Shown here: positions 34,646-44,669 of the stretch, piece by piece
Layout: each line of letters opens with the position of its first letter
Numbering within the stretch: the stretch's first letter is position 1
From: Nostoc sp. NIES-3756
GTDB taxonomy: Bacteria > Cyanobacteriota > Cyanobacteriia > Cyanobacteriales > Nostocaceae
Assembly: GCF_001548375.1 (NCBI RefSeq)
Contig: NZ_AP017295.1
Coordinates: 62,001-126,000, forward strand
Reading direction: 5' to 3'
Length of the DNA: 64,000 nucleotides
Notes under the pieces: generated by a model
What the model was told of the DNA's origin: nothing
Database searches by the model: none
Seen by the model: only the letters and a program-made list of their open reading frames with translations
Translations under genes and position numbers: made by a program

Positions 34646-36262
34646 ATGAGAAAGTTTCTATCTAAAAAATTAAAGTTAGGAGCATCTCAAGTAGTAGCTC
34701 TAACAGTGGTATTAACAATATTACTATTTGTGCCTCAAATATGGCTGAACTGGCAAGCTTACCGTTATTTTAATAATATTAATAAAAATGAATTTCAGTT
34801 ACAAACATTAAGTAATAAAATCATTTATTTTGATGAAGTATTAACCATGTCTGCCCGTATGAATGCTGCAACAGGAAACCCAGTATGGGAACAACGCTAT
34901 CGACAGTTTGAGCCTCAACTGGACATAGCGATTCAACAATCTATTAAGTTAGCTCCTACAACGTATCAAGATCAGGAGGCAGCAAGAGTTAATGTAGCAA
35001 ATCAAAAACTTGTATCGATGGAATATCAATCTTTTGAATTAGTTAAAAATAATCAAAAACAAGCAGCACAAATATTACTATCTAGTCAAGAATATGAAAC
35101 GCAAAAACGCATCTATGCTGATGGGGTTGCTAAAAGGAATAATAGTATTACTCTAAATTTGCAGCAGAAAGTAAACAAATATAAACAAAGAATATTTTGG
35201 TCATTTTTAGCATCTATTACAAGCTTATTTATTTTAATTCCTGCATGGTTGATAGTATTGCTGCTATTGCAGAAATATCTGTATGCTAAAAAATTAGCTC
35301 AAGTAGCGCTAGAAGAAGCTAACTCTACCTTAGAAATACAAGTTGAGGCAAGAACAGAAAAACTTAATCAAAAAAATCTTCAATTACAACAAACATTACA
35401 AGAGTTACAGAATACTCAAGTTCAACTAGTTCAAAGTGAAAAGATGTCTTCATTAGGGAAATTAGTTGCTGGTATTGCTCATGAGATTAACAATCCAGTT
35501 AATTTTATTTATGGTAATTTGCGGCATTGTAAAGAATATATTTATCATTTAATAAATTTAATTAATATATATCAGCAAGAGGGTTTTTATCATCCAAAAA
35601 TAGAACATTTTATTGATGAGATAGAACTTGACTTTATAAGAGAAGACATACAAAAAATTTTAGCTTCGATGGAAGTTGGTTCTGAGCGTATTCGTGAGAT
35701 TGTTTTAACTTTGCGTAACTTTTCACGTCTTGATGAAGCAGAGATGAAACCTGTGGATATACATGATGGAATCAATAGCACATTGTTAATTTTGCAGCAT
35801 AATCTTAAATCTAATAATCATCAAAAAGAAATTATCCTTTTTAAGGATTATGGAAATTTACCTTTGGTTGAATGCCATGCAGGTAAATTAAATCAAGTAT
35901 TTATGAATATTTTTAGTAATGCTGTTGATGCTTTACGGCAACAAGAAATAAAATATATACAATCAGGAAATAAAAATTATATTAATTCTATTACTATTCA
36001 TACTGAAGTTCAAAATGAAACACATATAATTATTAGTATAAAAGATACTGGTTTTGGTATGTCAGAAGAAATAATAGATAAAATATTTGATCCTTTTTTT
36101 ACTACTAAACCAGTAGGACAAGGAACTGGTTTAGGATTATCTATTAGTTACAAAATTATAGTAGACAAGCATAAAGGTAAGATTGAATGTCTCTCTTCAC
36201 CAGGGAAAGGTACAGAATTTTTGATTCAAATTCCTATTAAACAAAATCTTTATCTTGAGTAA
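34646..36262 (+). CDS. Membrane-bound sensor histidine kinase
   Basis: A 538-residue kinase starting at ATG 34646. Two membrane helices (about 15-35 and 185-210) enclose a 150-residue periplasmic sensor rich in helices (four-helix type). A coiled coil (about 225-265) leads to the HisKA-like region with phosphoacceptor H279 in GIAHEINNPVNFIYGNL. The ATPase shows the N-box NQVFMNIFSNAVDAL, G1 DTGFGM, F-box FDPFFTTK and G2 GTGLGLS. No HAMP domain or receiver. This NtrB-like layout with AHEINNP is typical of cyanobacterial group kinases. No response regulator is adjacent, so its partner is elsewhere. Confidence 0.93.
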   Translation: MRKFLSKKLKLGASQVVALTVVLTILLFVPQIWLNWQAYRYFNNINKNEFQLQTLSNKIIYFDEVLTMSARMNAATGNPVWEQRYRQFEPQLDIAIQQSIKLAPTTYQDQEAARVNVANQKLVSMEYQSFELVKNNQKQAAQILLSSQEYETQKRIYADGVAKRNNSITLNLQQKVNKYKQRIFWSFLASITSLFILIPAWLIVLLLLQKYLYAKKLAQVALEEANSTLEIQVEARTEKLNQKNLQLQQTLQELQNTQVQLVQSEKMSSLGKLVAGIAHEINNPVNFIYGNLRHCKEYIYHLINLINIYQQEGFYHPKIEHFIDEIELDFIREDIQKILASMEVGSERIREIVLTLRNFSRLDEAEMKPVDIHDGINSTLLILQHNLKSNNHQKEIILFKDYGNLPLVECHAGKLNQVFMNIFSNAVDALRQQEIKYIQSGNKNYINSITIHTEVQNETHIIISIKDTGFGMSEEIIDKIFDPFFTTKPVGQGTGLGLSISYKIIVDKHKGKIECLSSPGKGTEFLIQIPIKQNLYLE

Positions 36263-36300
36263 ACTAAAATTCAAAATTGTATTGTCAATGATTGTTAATT

Positions 36301-36331
36301 AAACGTAAGTCTCTAACGGAGACTCACGTTT
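36301..36331 (+). terminator. Stem-loop downstream of the histidine kinase
   Basis: AAACGTAAGTCTCT (36301-36314) pairs with GGAGACTCACGTTT (36318-36331) over a 3-nt loop with two imperfect positions. It begins 39 bp after the kinase stop and is followed by TTTAATTA-like sequence; likely terminator. Confidence 0.7.
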
Positions 36332-36449
36332 AATTACTTGAAGCAGATAAAAAGATAGCAAGTAATAGCATATGAACCAATCAAGTACCAAATATTAAAA
36401 TTTTACAACTTTTGTGAATAAATTAGGCCTAATAAAATCAAGATTTTAA

Positions 36450-36920
36450 CTATTGTGAGTTAGTGTTTTTCTGAAGACGGATTAATGTATTATAAACCTG
36501 TTGTTTTAGATTAGCATTACTTTGGATTTCCACAGTTATTCTATTAAATTTATCAGGAGTTAGACCGTAATCATTAACTATTTTTTGAGAATGATTACAG
36601 TAATTGACAGCAATATCTCTAGCTCTACCAGGCAAGCCATTCAGACTGTTAGGTTCACTACAAACAATCTGAGGAACGTCTCCACCGCCAACGATTTTCT
36701 TAATTTCTCCAAATGCTTGTTGTCGTGCTGGCTCCATTGCTAATACAGCTTGCGCATAGCTAGTAATTTCTGTGTTATTAAACGATTGATTCTGAGCATT
36801 AGCTTTCAAGCTCCCAGTAGTGATAAACAAACTAGCACTGGTGGAAATGCCAAAAAACAAAGTTTTAGCTAGTATCTTTTGCATACTAGTTTGGGTAAAA
36901 GTATGAGACATGATCTTCAT
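36450..36920 (-). CDS. DUF4168-like secreted protein
   Basis: About 156 residues. ATG 36920 is chosen, but ATG 36911 is equally plausible; both give a signal peptide with a hydrophobic stretch (TLFFGISTSASLFITTG) ending in ANA. The mature part has a repeated helical pattern (SYAQAVLAMEPARQQAFGEI) and the NRITVEIQSNANLKQQVYN end found in DUF4168 proteins. Two cysteines (VCSEPNS, YCNHSQ) could form a disulphide in the periplasm. Function unknown. Confidence 0.75.
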   Translation of the reverse strand: MKIMSHTFTQTSMQKILAKTLFFGISTSASLFITTGSLKANAQNQSFNNTEITSYAQAVLAMEPARQQAFGEIKKIVGGGDVPQIVCSEPNSLNGLPGRARDIAVNYCNHSQKIVNDYGLTPDKFNRITVEIQSNANLKQQVYNTLIRLQKNTNSQ

Positions 36921-37020
36921 AAGGTATGACACAGACAGACAGTAAAGTTATATTAATGACTCTGAATTATTTTGGCAGGGAGAAGTTCCAATCAATTACA
37001 GCAATTCACAAAATATTTTT

Positions 37021-38010
37021 TTAAATGCGTCGGCATAATTGACAAAGTTCGATGATTTTAATTTGCAGTGTTGATATTTCTGGACGACTTTGCTTGAGGC
37101 TCACCTCTAGCTCTAGTAACAATGGTAAACAAGAAATTAGTTGCGCTACAGAAAGAGATTGAACCTCTTGTTGGAGAAAATAGATACGTTTAGGATTGCC
37201 AATCTCCGCAGCTTGAGCGATCGCTTGCGGATTGCGTTCACCACTTTCTACCATCAACTTTACCCATAACCAAGTGCGGAATTGTCCAATTAAGGTGGCG
37301 ATTATCCGCAATTCTGGTTCGGCTGCATTGATGAGATCAGCCAAGATAGTTAACGCTTTAGCTGTATCACCAACCCTAATAGCTGCGGCTAGCTGTAAGC
37401 TATTTTGGGTGGTATTTCTCACTAAGCGGGTAACAGTATCTTCTTGGATGGGGCGATCGCGATCCTCAGCATACAGGCGTAATTTCTCCATTTCATTGTA
37501 AAGCAGGCGTGTATCATTGCCTACAGCCTCAGCAACAAGTTCCGCCGATTTTGGTGTTAATTTAACTCCCACAGTTTGAGCAGCTTGATTCACAGATTGA
37601 ATTAGTAACTCTGTCTTCCAAGGGGGGATGAGGGGAAATTCGCGAAACTCAGTAGCGAATTGCTTGAGTAATTTTGTCGATTTTAGCCGTTCATCTGGTT
37701 TATTGCGGCTAGTAAGCAATAAAAAGGAATTTTCGGGAATTACAGATAAAGTCCGCGACAGTTCCGCCAACACATTCTCTGGACAATTTTGTAACAGGTT
37801 AGTATTCATCAACCAAACCAGTCTTCCCCCAGCACCAAAAGTTGGAGTCATGGCTTGATTGAGTGCTTGGATAGGTGCGTCGCTGTCTTCTGGAGAAAAA
37901 GTAGTGTAGTTAAAACTCATCCACAGGGGATCAAGAACACGATCGCGCAATGTAGTTATAGCTTTAGCGATCGCAAAATCATCTTCACCCCAGTAAACAT
38001 AAATTGGCAT
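37021..38010 (-). CDS. holA: DNA polymerase III subunit delta (HolA)
   Basis: A 329-residue clamp-loader subunit starting at ATG 38010. The N-terminal YVYWGEDDFAIAKAI block, the LVWLMNTNLLQ and SFLLLTSRNKPDER strands, and the C-terminal helical domain (RIIATLIGQFRTWLWVKLM) match HolA. It wrenches open the sliding clamp during replication together with delta-prime and gamma/tau. As expected it lacks Walker motifs. It is monocistronic, diverging from a secreted-protein gene 120 bp away. Confidence 0.93.
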   Translation of the reverse strand: MPIYVYWGEDDFAIAKAITTLRDRVLDPLWMSFNYTTFSPEDSDAPIQALNQAMTPTFGAGGRLVWLMNTNLLQNCPENVLAELSRTLSVIPENSFLLLTSRNKPDERLKSTKLLKQFATEFREFPLIPPWKTELLIQSVNQAAQTVGVKLTPKSAELVAEAVGNDTRLLYNEMEKLRLYAEDRDRPIQEDTVTRLVRNTTQNSLQLAAAIRVGDTAKALTILADLINAAEPELRIIATLIGQFRTWLWVKLMVESGERNPQAIAQAAEIGNPKRIYFLQQEVQSLSVAQLISCLPLLLELEVSLKQSRPEISTLQIKIIELCQLCRRI

Positions 38011-38130
38011 ACTTTTTCAAAATCAATTTACTAAAAGCAATAGAGATTTGCATAAAAACATTGCAAGAGGCTGAAAGAACAAGTAACACCAAGAATTATC
38101 CCAAATAGCGCATTTATTCAAAAAATCCTT

Positions 38131-38598
38131 ATGAGACTTAGTGTTGGCTTGACTACTTTATTGTCATTTTTAGCTGTCTTGATGGTTTCCGAGATCAATC
38201 CTATAAGTAAAGCAATTATCCCTGTTGCTCAGGCTCAATCCCTCAGTGATAATCCAAAATGTTCATTATCAACTGTCAAAGGCTCCTATGCGATTCAGCT
38301 AACGGGTTGGGTTGGCTCAGGTGCTAATCGTCTGCCTTATGCTTCATCTGGAACTTTCATTGCCGATGGTAAAGGCTACCTACGAGGAGTTGATACAGTA
38401 GTTTTGGATGGTGCGCCACCTGTGAAACGCACTGTAACAGCTACATATACTGTAGATCCAAATACTTGTACTGGCTCTGCCGTATCTCCGGCGGCGGGAA
38501 CTTTCGACTTTCAAATCATTGACAACGGCAAACAAATCACCAACATCAGCACAACTCCAGGTACAACTGTTACTGGCATATCTATAAGACAATTTTAA
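38131..38598 (+). CDS. Secreted hypothetical protein, 155 residues
   Basis: Starts at ATG 38131. A signal peptide (about 1-35) ends in VAQAQS. The mature part is about 120 residues of beta-strand pattern (GSYAIQLTGWVG, YASSGTFIADGKG, RTVTATYTVDPNTCTG) with two cysteines likely forming a disulphide (CSLSTVKG and NTCTG). Proteins of this kind are common in cyanobacteria and uncharacterised. Its TAA stop overlaps the stop of the converging PabAB gene: the two genes share TTAA at 38595-38598. Confidence 0.75.
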   Translation: MRLSVGLTTLLSFLAVLMVSEINPISKAIIPVAQAQSLSDNPKCSLSTVKGSYAIQLTGWVGSGANRLPYASSGTFIADGKGYLRGVDTVVLDGAPPVKRTVTATYTVDPNTCTGSAVSPAAGTFDFQIIDNGKQITNISTTPGTTVTGISIRQF

Positions 38599-40757
38599 AC
38601 TTCGTTGAGGACTTTTTGAGGTTGATTGTTAGTTGTTGCTGGCATTCCTAGTATGCGGTAGAGGCTGGGATGAAACTCTCCGTGAACAGTCAACAGCATC
38701 GCCGCAATTAAAGCATTGGCTTTGAGGATAGTTTCTTGAAACTCCATCTCTACATCGGAGAGAGCGACAATCCCACCGCCTATACCAATTGAAGTTTGTT
38801 CTGGTGTGAGTACGGCGGTACGAATGACAATATTTAAGTCTGCTGCACCGTTCAAACCCAAAAAACCGATCGCACCTGAATAAACTCCCCGCGCTTCTTG
38901 TTCGAGTTGATCGATAATTTCCATAGTTCTCAACTTTGGCGCACCTGTCATGGAACCACCGGGAAATGCCATACGGATACAGTCTGTAGCATCCATGTGG
39001 GGAGATAATAAACCCCGGATGGTGCTGACAAGTTGATGCACTGTGGCATAACTTTCTACATCCATTAATTTGGGAACATGGATACTCCCCACCTGACAAA
39101 CTCGTCCCAAATCGTTACGTAATAAATCAACAATCATCAAGTTTTCGGCTCGCTCTTTTTCTGAGTTACGCAAACTTTCGCATAACAAAAAATCTTCTTC
39201 GGGAGTTTTGCCACGGCGGACAGTACCTTTGATTGGCTTGGTTTCTACCCAACCTTGACGATCAATTTGCAAAAATCGCTCTGGAGACGAACAGGCGATC
39301 GCAATATCACCAAAGCGGAGAAAAGCTGAGTAAGGCGCAGGGTTAATTTGGCGTAATCGGCGATAAAATGTCAGAGGATCAGGTGTAGTGTCTGTATGTA
39401 GGTGATTTGTCAGACAAACTTGGTAAGTTTCCCCTTCACGGATTTCTTGTAAACACCTGTAGATATCAGCTTTATATGTTTGATACGAGCGACTTAAACG
39501 GAAGGTTACAGGCTGGGGTGTAGTACCCAAGTCCAGGGGAGGTAGAGGGGGTAAGTTACGCAGACGTTTTTCCATTAGCTCAAACCAAGCTATGGCTGAT
39601 GCTGTTTCACCCACGGGAGTTAGGTAAACTAAATAGGTAGTTTGCTCTTGATGGTCAAAAGCAATCAGGCGATCGGCTAAAAGCAAGATAGCATCAGGAA
39701 CAGATGAAGTATGTACTAACTCTGCCCCGCACTCAGCCTTAAGTTCATAACCAAAATAGCCTACAAACCCACAGTTAAAGTCAAAAGGTAACTCCTCAGT
39801 CTGGCAGCGTCGCCGATTAATTTCCCGTTTGAGATAATCAAAAATACTTTCTTGGGTGCGTGTCACTTTCCCCGATTGTGTCACAATCAGTTCTTGAGAT
39901 TGAGTACGGTAACGGACTAATAAACTATTTGCCCCTCCACTTCCTCCCATGAAGGAGAAACGTGATAATCCTGCTTCTACTCGGCTACTATCGAGCCAAA
40001 AAGCATGAGGATCTTCACCAAAAAGATGCACAAACACCTGTTCAGTATTGGGAAAATAATCTAATTTGCGGCAACAAATGGCAAACTCTGGCGGTTGTGG
40101 CGGAGTGTGAGGAATCGAAAAAACTTTTCTTGCAGATGTTAGGCGATATTTACCATTTTGCTTGAGCGATTCTTCCGTAATCCTTTTAAAGTTTTGCAGT
40201 AGTTGATATCCATACTCACTACAAATAGATTCTGGGTGGAACTGCACACCCCATAATGGCAAATGGCGATGTCGCAACCCCATCACTAACCCTTCTTCAG
40301 TCCAAGCCACTTTTTCTAAACAACTAGGCAATTCTTCCGCAACTAGTAGGGAATGATAGCGGACTACACAAAATGGTGAAGGGATATTTTGAAATAAATC
40401 ACAATTATTATGGTAAACCTCACTCAATCGACCATGTTTAGGTTCTGGTGCATGAATTACCTTGCCACCATAATAATGACCTATTCCTTGATGACCAAGA
40501 CAAACCCCCAGTATAGGAACATCTGGATAATTTTTTAGTATATCTTGACAAACACCAAAATCTTTAGGGTTTTCTGGACGACCAGGGCCGGGAGAAATTA
40601 CTATATTATCAAAAACTTGTTGTTTTAAATCCTGCCAATCTAATTGATCGTTACGAATAACTAGGGGAAGTTCTCCGTTAACTTCTGCAATCATCTGGTA
40701 GAGATTAAAGGTGTAAGAGTCGTAGTTGTCGATAATTAGTGTTTTGATATCGCCCAT
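38595..40757 (-). CDS. pabAB: Fused aminodeoxychorismate synthase (PabA-PabB)
   Basis: A 720-residue bifunctional enzyme starting at ATG 40757. The N-terminal glutamine amidotransferase (about 5-195) has the catalytic cysteine in GVCLGHQGIG and His/Glu in VQFHPES. The C-terminal chorismate-binding domain (about 400-690) has PIKGTVRRG, with the PabB-type lysine rather than the PIAGT of anthranilate synthase, plus LLRNDLGRV and FPGGSMTGAPK. It makes 4-amino-4-deoxychorismate from chorismate and glutamine for folate synthesis. An upstream in-frame TTG would add 5 residues. A pabC lyase is not in the window. Confidence 0.93.
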   Translation of the reverse strand: MGDIKTLIIDNYDSYTFNLYQMIAEVNGELPLVIRNDQLDWQDLKQQVFDNIVISPGPGRPENPKDFGVCQDILKNYPDVPILGVCLGHQGIGHYYGGKVIHAPEPKHGRLSEVYHNNCDLFQNIPSPFCVVRYHSLLVAEELPSCLEKVAWTEEGLVMGLRHRHLPLWGVQFHPESICSEYGYQLLQNFKRITEESLKQNGKYRLTSARKVFSIPHTPPQPPEFAICCRKLDYFPNTEQVFVHLFGEDPHAFWLDSSRVEAGLSRFSFMGGSGGANSLLVRYRTQSQELIVTQSGKVTRTQESIFDYLKREINRRRCQTEELPFDFNCGFVGYFGYELKAECGAELVHTSSVPDAILLLADRLIAFDHQEQTTYLVYLTPVGETASAIAWFELMEKRLRNLPPLPPLDLGTTPQPVTFRLSRSYQTYKADIYRCLQEIREGETYQVCLTNHLHTDTTPDPLTFYRRLRQINPAPYSAFLRFGDIAIACSSPERFLQIDRQGWVETKPIKGTVRRGKTPEEDFLLCESLRNSEKERAENLMIVDLLRNDLGRVCQVGSIHVPKLMDVESYATVHQLVSTIRGLLSPHMDATDCIRMAFPGGSMTGAPKLRTMEIIDQLEQEARGVYSGAIGFLGLNGAADLNIVIRTAVLTPEQTSIGIGGGIVALSDVEMEFQETILKANALIAAMLLTVHGEFHPSLYRILGMPATTNNQPQKVLNEV

Positions 40758-41333
40758 TTGATTAATAAACAAGCAGAAGTTGCATTCACACAGGTATTTA
40801 CAATCATCAACGCTTTTTTAAGTTATGTAAACTACAGCTTAGGGTTATGGGCGTATCAAGGGGATGCTACAAAGCGGGATAAGGACAGTAGTAATTGTAG
40901 AATTTGAGTAAAAATTTTAACAAAACCTTGCTTTTGACACTTTAATTTGAGTAAATTTTTCGGTTTTCTTAATAATTTATTACTTTAGTTAGAAGCGATC
41001 GCGTGAAGTAAGCGTTATTTTGCTTACTAGCAGTAGTAGTAATTCACTTTCTTGGGGACTCTCAAACGACAGGATAATAATCTGAAAATTTCAGACCTAT
41101 TGGCCGAAAGTTCGGGAGATTCCCAATTTACTCAGTCTTGTACACAGCAGAAATATATAATAACGAATTTTAGCGGAAAATTTGTCTGATTTTTAGGTTG
41201 TCAAGAACGTAATAGAAATTTATTTTGCTCATAGCCTAAAAATTACCTCTGTGACTCTGTGACTCTGTGACTCTGTGGTAAAAAATAATTTATTAACCAC
41301 GGAGACACAAAGACACAGAGAATAGTTGAAAAT
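40758..41333. repeat. Intergenic region with CTCTGTGA tandem repeat and palindrome
   Basis: 576 bp. The left part (40758-41230) is AT-rich with no ORF and presumably holds the pabAB promoter. At 41248-41279 tandem units CTCTGTGA occur, and this arm is imperfectly complementary to CCACGGAGACACAAAGACACAGAG-type sequence at 41297-41320, forming a long hairpin just past the stop of the next minus-strand gene. A related repeat lies at 49969-50026. Confidence 0.7.
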
Positions 41334-43004
41334 TTATCTACACTGATAAACTTTATACTCATAGCCATCTACAGCCGATAAGGGTTTTGTTTGAGCTACG
41401 CATTTTTTCGCTGCTTCGGCTATGGGTGCATGAAAGTTGACTAACCAAATATCAAAAGGTCTTGGTAGCTGTTGCAATGTATTTTCTAGGGCAACTGTAG
41501 AGGTGTTGGGGTCTTGTTCTTGATGTGCTAGGAGAAACTGAGTAGTAGTTTGTGCAGAAGGGTTCAACTCCCTAGCAATACCCATCATCTCCCCAGTTTG
41601 GACTAAGGTTTTGTGAGTTGTGGCAATGAGAACCGGAACTTGAGAGTTTTGTTGTATTATGGGGACTAACAAGTCAGGACGGTAGTATTTTTGATAACCT
41701 AAATTGCTAACAACAGTGATAGCACTGACTAACCCCATGAGCCAAATTAGCATTACGGCTTTTTGGGAAGTATCCCAACACACTGCTAGGCTAGCGCCTA
41801 CAAGAATAATTACAGCCGGGAAATAGACAAAGTTGTAACGAGCGCCCCGTGTAATATCTATACCAAAAATATAAGTCAAGATGAAAAATAAAGCGATCGC
41901 TCCCAATACTACCCCAGTCAATACTTGAGTTGGCAGACTAGTTTGGGGTTGCTGTAGTTGAAATTTGTAGCCACGCACCAAAATTGGTGTTGCCCAAATA
42001 GCAAAAATTAGCATTACCAAACCGGAAACTATCACTACTGCTAACTGTGCTGATTCTACTGGCAGTAGCATAATCATCGTTACCCAAGCGGCGAAAAGCT
42101 GAAAAAGTGGGTTGAGTAAACTTAAGCTGATACCATCGGTTTGAATCCACTCTGTTAAACTACTACGATAGGGATTTTCTAAAAAACTCGGTAGCCATAC
42201 TAAACCTGCTATGGCTGTCCCCAAGGCAACAGCATAAATACGCCACCAAACAGAAGAAAGAAATACTAAAGTTTTTGCCTGTTGAGATTGTTGCCAAGCT
42301 AAAAATATTAAAACTAATGTTTCTGCACAGAGAGTCAGGCTAAAGAAGAAATGTGTAGCAATGCCTAAAGCATTAATTCCCACCCAACAAATGATTAACC
42401 AAAGCGGTAATAATGTACGGTTTTGCAGGTGGTGTGAAGCAATGACTAAGCAAGATAAGGATGCAATCACCCAGATAATTGCTAGTGTGTAATGGCGTGC
42501 TTCTTGGGCTAAATAAATTGCGTAAGGTGAAACTGCCATTATTGCCGCCGCTAGTTGTCCGACTAAGCGGGAACGAAAAGCTAACCTACCTAAGCCATAG
42601 GTAAGGGGAATGGAAACTGCACCTAGTAAAGCAGGAAATGAACGCGCCGCCAACAGCGAAACGTATTTTTCTTGATTGGGGAACAAGTTCATCCACAAAT
42701 GCGCCAGCACAAAATACAGTGGCGGATGGTTGTCCTGGGTAATCATTTTGTGAATCACATCCCCGATAGTCGCAGCTGGGTTTGGTTGCAGGGGTTGGAG
42801 TAGAATATCAGGTGCGATCGCCTGATTTAGAGGTACTGGTAAAAAACTATTCCCCAAACTAAACACTAAAGTGGCAAATTCATCAGTCCACGGAGGCTTG
42901 GCAGTCAAGTGGGTAAAACGTAAGCCTAGACCGATGATAAACCAGCCAAGTAAGAGTAGAGGATGTAACCATCGAGAAGAAACGATAGAGTGCCAATTAT
43001 ACAA
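41334..43004 (-). CDS. Polytopic glycosyltransferase, GT39/PMT-like (ArnT superfamily)
   Basis: A 556-residue membrane protein with about 11-13 hydrophobic helices. The start is TTG 43004, supported by an AAGGAA site about 10 bp upstream. The first luminal loop has the acidic motif PPWTDEFATLV, typical of GT-C enzymes that take sugars from polyprenyl-phosphate carriers; a later DNHPPLYFVLAHLWM block is also family-typical. The C-terminus (after about 440) is a soluble domain. It precedes a GT2-GtrA gene transcribed the same way, 69 bp upstream. The acceptor is unknown. Confidence 0.87.
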   Translation of the reverse strand: MYNWHSIVSSRWLHPLLLLGWFIIGLGLRFTHLTAKPPWTDEFATLVFSLGNSFLPVPLNQAIAPDILLQPLQPNPAATIGDVIHKMITQDNHPPLYFVLAHLWMNLFPNQEKYVSLLAARSFPALLGAVSIPLTYGLGRLAFRSRLVGQLAAAIMAVSPYAIYLAQEARHYTLAIIWVIASLSCLVIASHHLQNRTLLPLWLIICWVGINALGIATHFFFSLTLCAETLVLIFLAWQQSQQAKTLVFLSSVWWRIYAVALGTAIAGLVWLPSFLENPYRSSLTEWIQTDGISLSLLNPLFQLFAAWVTMIMLLPVESAQLAVVIVSGLVMLIFAIWATPILVRGYKFQLQQPQTSLPTQVLTGVVLGAIALFFILTYIFGIDITRGARYNFVYFPAVIILVGASLAVCWDTSQKAVMLIWLMGLVSAITVVSNLGYQKYYRPDLLVPIIQQNSQVPVLIATTHKTLVQTGEMMGIARELNPSAQTTTQFLLAHQEQDPNTSTVALENTLQQLPRPFDIWLVNFHAPIAEAAKKCVAQTKPLSAVDGYEYKVYQCR

Positions 43005-43072
43005 ACCAATTTATTCCTTGCGAGAAGCCAAGCGCGAGAATACATCAACTTGTATATATTAGACCGAGCCAA

Positions 43073-44317
43073 CTATTTCACATCAGTTACACGCCAGCTA
43101 AGTTTGAGGTTAACCCAGAAATTCCAAATAGTAGCAACTGCGATCGCAATCAGGTTAGCAACATAGCGGTTAGGAATCAGGAAATTAAATACTAAATTCA
43201 AAACCATAACATTCAACACCAGCCCCGCCAGACAAATCACGTTGAACTTGACAAATCGCTTCAGCCTTTGATGCCATTCCTGTTGTCTAGTAGTTACATC
43301 AGCAAACGTCCAGGCATCATTCCACAAGAAATTATTAAAAATAGCAATTTCTCCGGCAATGATTTTGCTACGAGTTAGAGGTAAAGCTAAGGCGGAAGGG
43401 TCACTGAGTAAGTAAAGCAGTACCATATCGACAAATACTCCACTCAACCCCACCAAGGCAAAACGCAAAAATCGGTCTAGAGGGAAATTAATTTTTTGCT
43501 GAACTCGACCTACACGCCCAGTAGATAAACGCAAACGCACTAGGTGATGGATATAGTCTATGTATTGCTTCCAGGTAACTTTACTTTCACCCTGTTGCCG
43601 TTCGCAGAATACATAACCGACTTCGGCAATATTTCCGATATTACCCCGCCCAATTACCTCTAACAGAATTTTGTAGCCTACAGGATTGAGTACTGCCCCG
43701 GCTATGCTGCTACGACGCACCATAAAATAGCCACTCATAGGGTCGGAAACTCTACCCAAGACTCTAGGTAAAATGAGCAAACCCAATAATTGAGCGCCAC
43801 GAGATAAGACGCGTCTGACTACACTCCAACTACTAACACCACCACCATCTACATGACGGCTGGCTAATGCCAAATCAGCACCTTGGGACATTTTTTTTAA
43901 TAGTTCGGTCAACACTTCTGGCGGATGCTGTAAATCTCCATCAATTACCCCAAGAATGCGTCCCCTCGCTGCTTGCCAACCCCGAACTACTGCGGAAGAT
44001 AATCCCCGTTCCTCTTGTCGTCGCATAACGCGTAACTGGGGATATTCTTCTGTCAAAGATTGGGCAACTTCCCAAGTCATATCAGGACTATCATCATCGA
44101 CAACAATTAATTCGTAGTCTCCTGGGATAAATTCATCCAGGGTTTGACTCAATATTTTTACGACATTTTCAATATTATCCCGCTCTTTATAGGTAGGAAT
44201 TATTAAGGAAAAATATACATCATGATTAGTTTTATTGACACTTTTAGGTGGTAAATCAGAAATTTGTAACGGGCCGGAGGGAGATACTAATAGTTCGTTG
44301 GTTGTGTTGATATTCAT
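43073..44317 (-). CDS. GT2 glycosyltransferase fused to a GtrA-like membrane domain
   Basis: A 414-residue protein starting at ATG 44317. The GT2 domain (about 35-265) has IIPTYKERDNI, VVDDDSPD, VIDGDLQHPPE, and RQQGESKVTWKQY, matching dolichol/polyprenyl-phosphate mannose synthases. The C-terminal part (about 275-410) has four helices with GLSGVFVDMVLLYLL and FNNFLWNDAWTF typical of GtrA, often implicated in moving the lipid-linked sugar. It would supply polyprenyl-phosphate-sugar to the GT-C enzymes encoded on either side. Confidence 0.93.
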   Translation of the reverse strand: MNINTTNELLVSPSGPLQISDLPPKSVNKTNHDVYFSLIIPTYKERDNIENVVKILSQTLDEFIPGDYELIVVDDDSPDMTWEVAQSLTEEYPQLRVMRRQEERGLSSAVVRGWQAARGRILGVIDGDLQHPPEVLTELLKKMSQGADLALASRHVDGGGVSSWSVVRRVLSRGAQLLGLLILPRVLGRVSDPMSGYFMVRRSSIAGAVLNPVGYKILLEVIGRGNIGNIAEVGYVFCERQQGESKVTWKQYIDYIHHLVRLRLSTGRVGRVQQKINFPLDRFLRFALVGLSGVFVDMVLLYLLSDPSALALPLTRSKIIAGEIAIFNNFLWNDAWTFADVTTRQQEWHQRLKRFVKFNVICLAGLVLNVMVLNLVFNFLIPNRYVANLIAIAVATIWNFWVNLKLSWRVTDVK

Positions 44318-44669
44318 AAGTGTAGATGAGTAATTACGGGGTAGGGCTTATGCTGTGTTTCGTTGAGTGCGGCTTTATCGATGAGATAAGAAAATATACT
44401 GAATAAACAGTTTATTTTTAAATAGGCTAAATAGCCATAATTATACGGTAGTTACTTAAGTATGCAGTACCTATGTAAGTTTTATGGGTATAATTCCTGA
44501 AAGTTTATGAGTTTTTTAGACTTAATGGTAGATTTTAAAGTCTTGATTAAAGTTATTGATACTAGGGTGAATACTTTTAAGTTTTATTACTAAAGCTACA
44601 CTGAATCTTGGTTTTTAACGTACAGGTACACGGAGGTGAAAACTAAGGAACAGAGAAGTTTTTTTTAGA

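Noticed and set aside
38629..39099. 156-codon minus-strand ORF inside pabAB
   Set aside because: It lies in an alternative frame of a clearly conserved enzyme and has an arginine/serine/cysteine-rich shadow composition.
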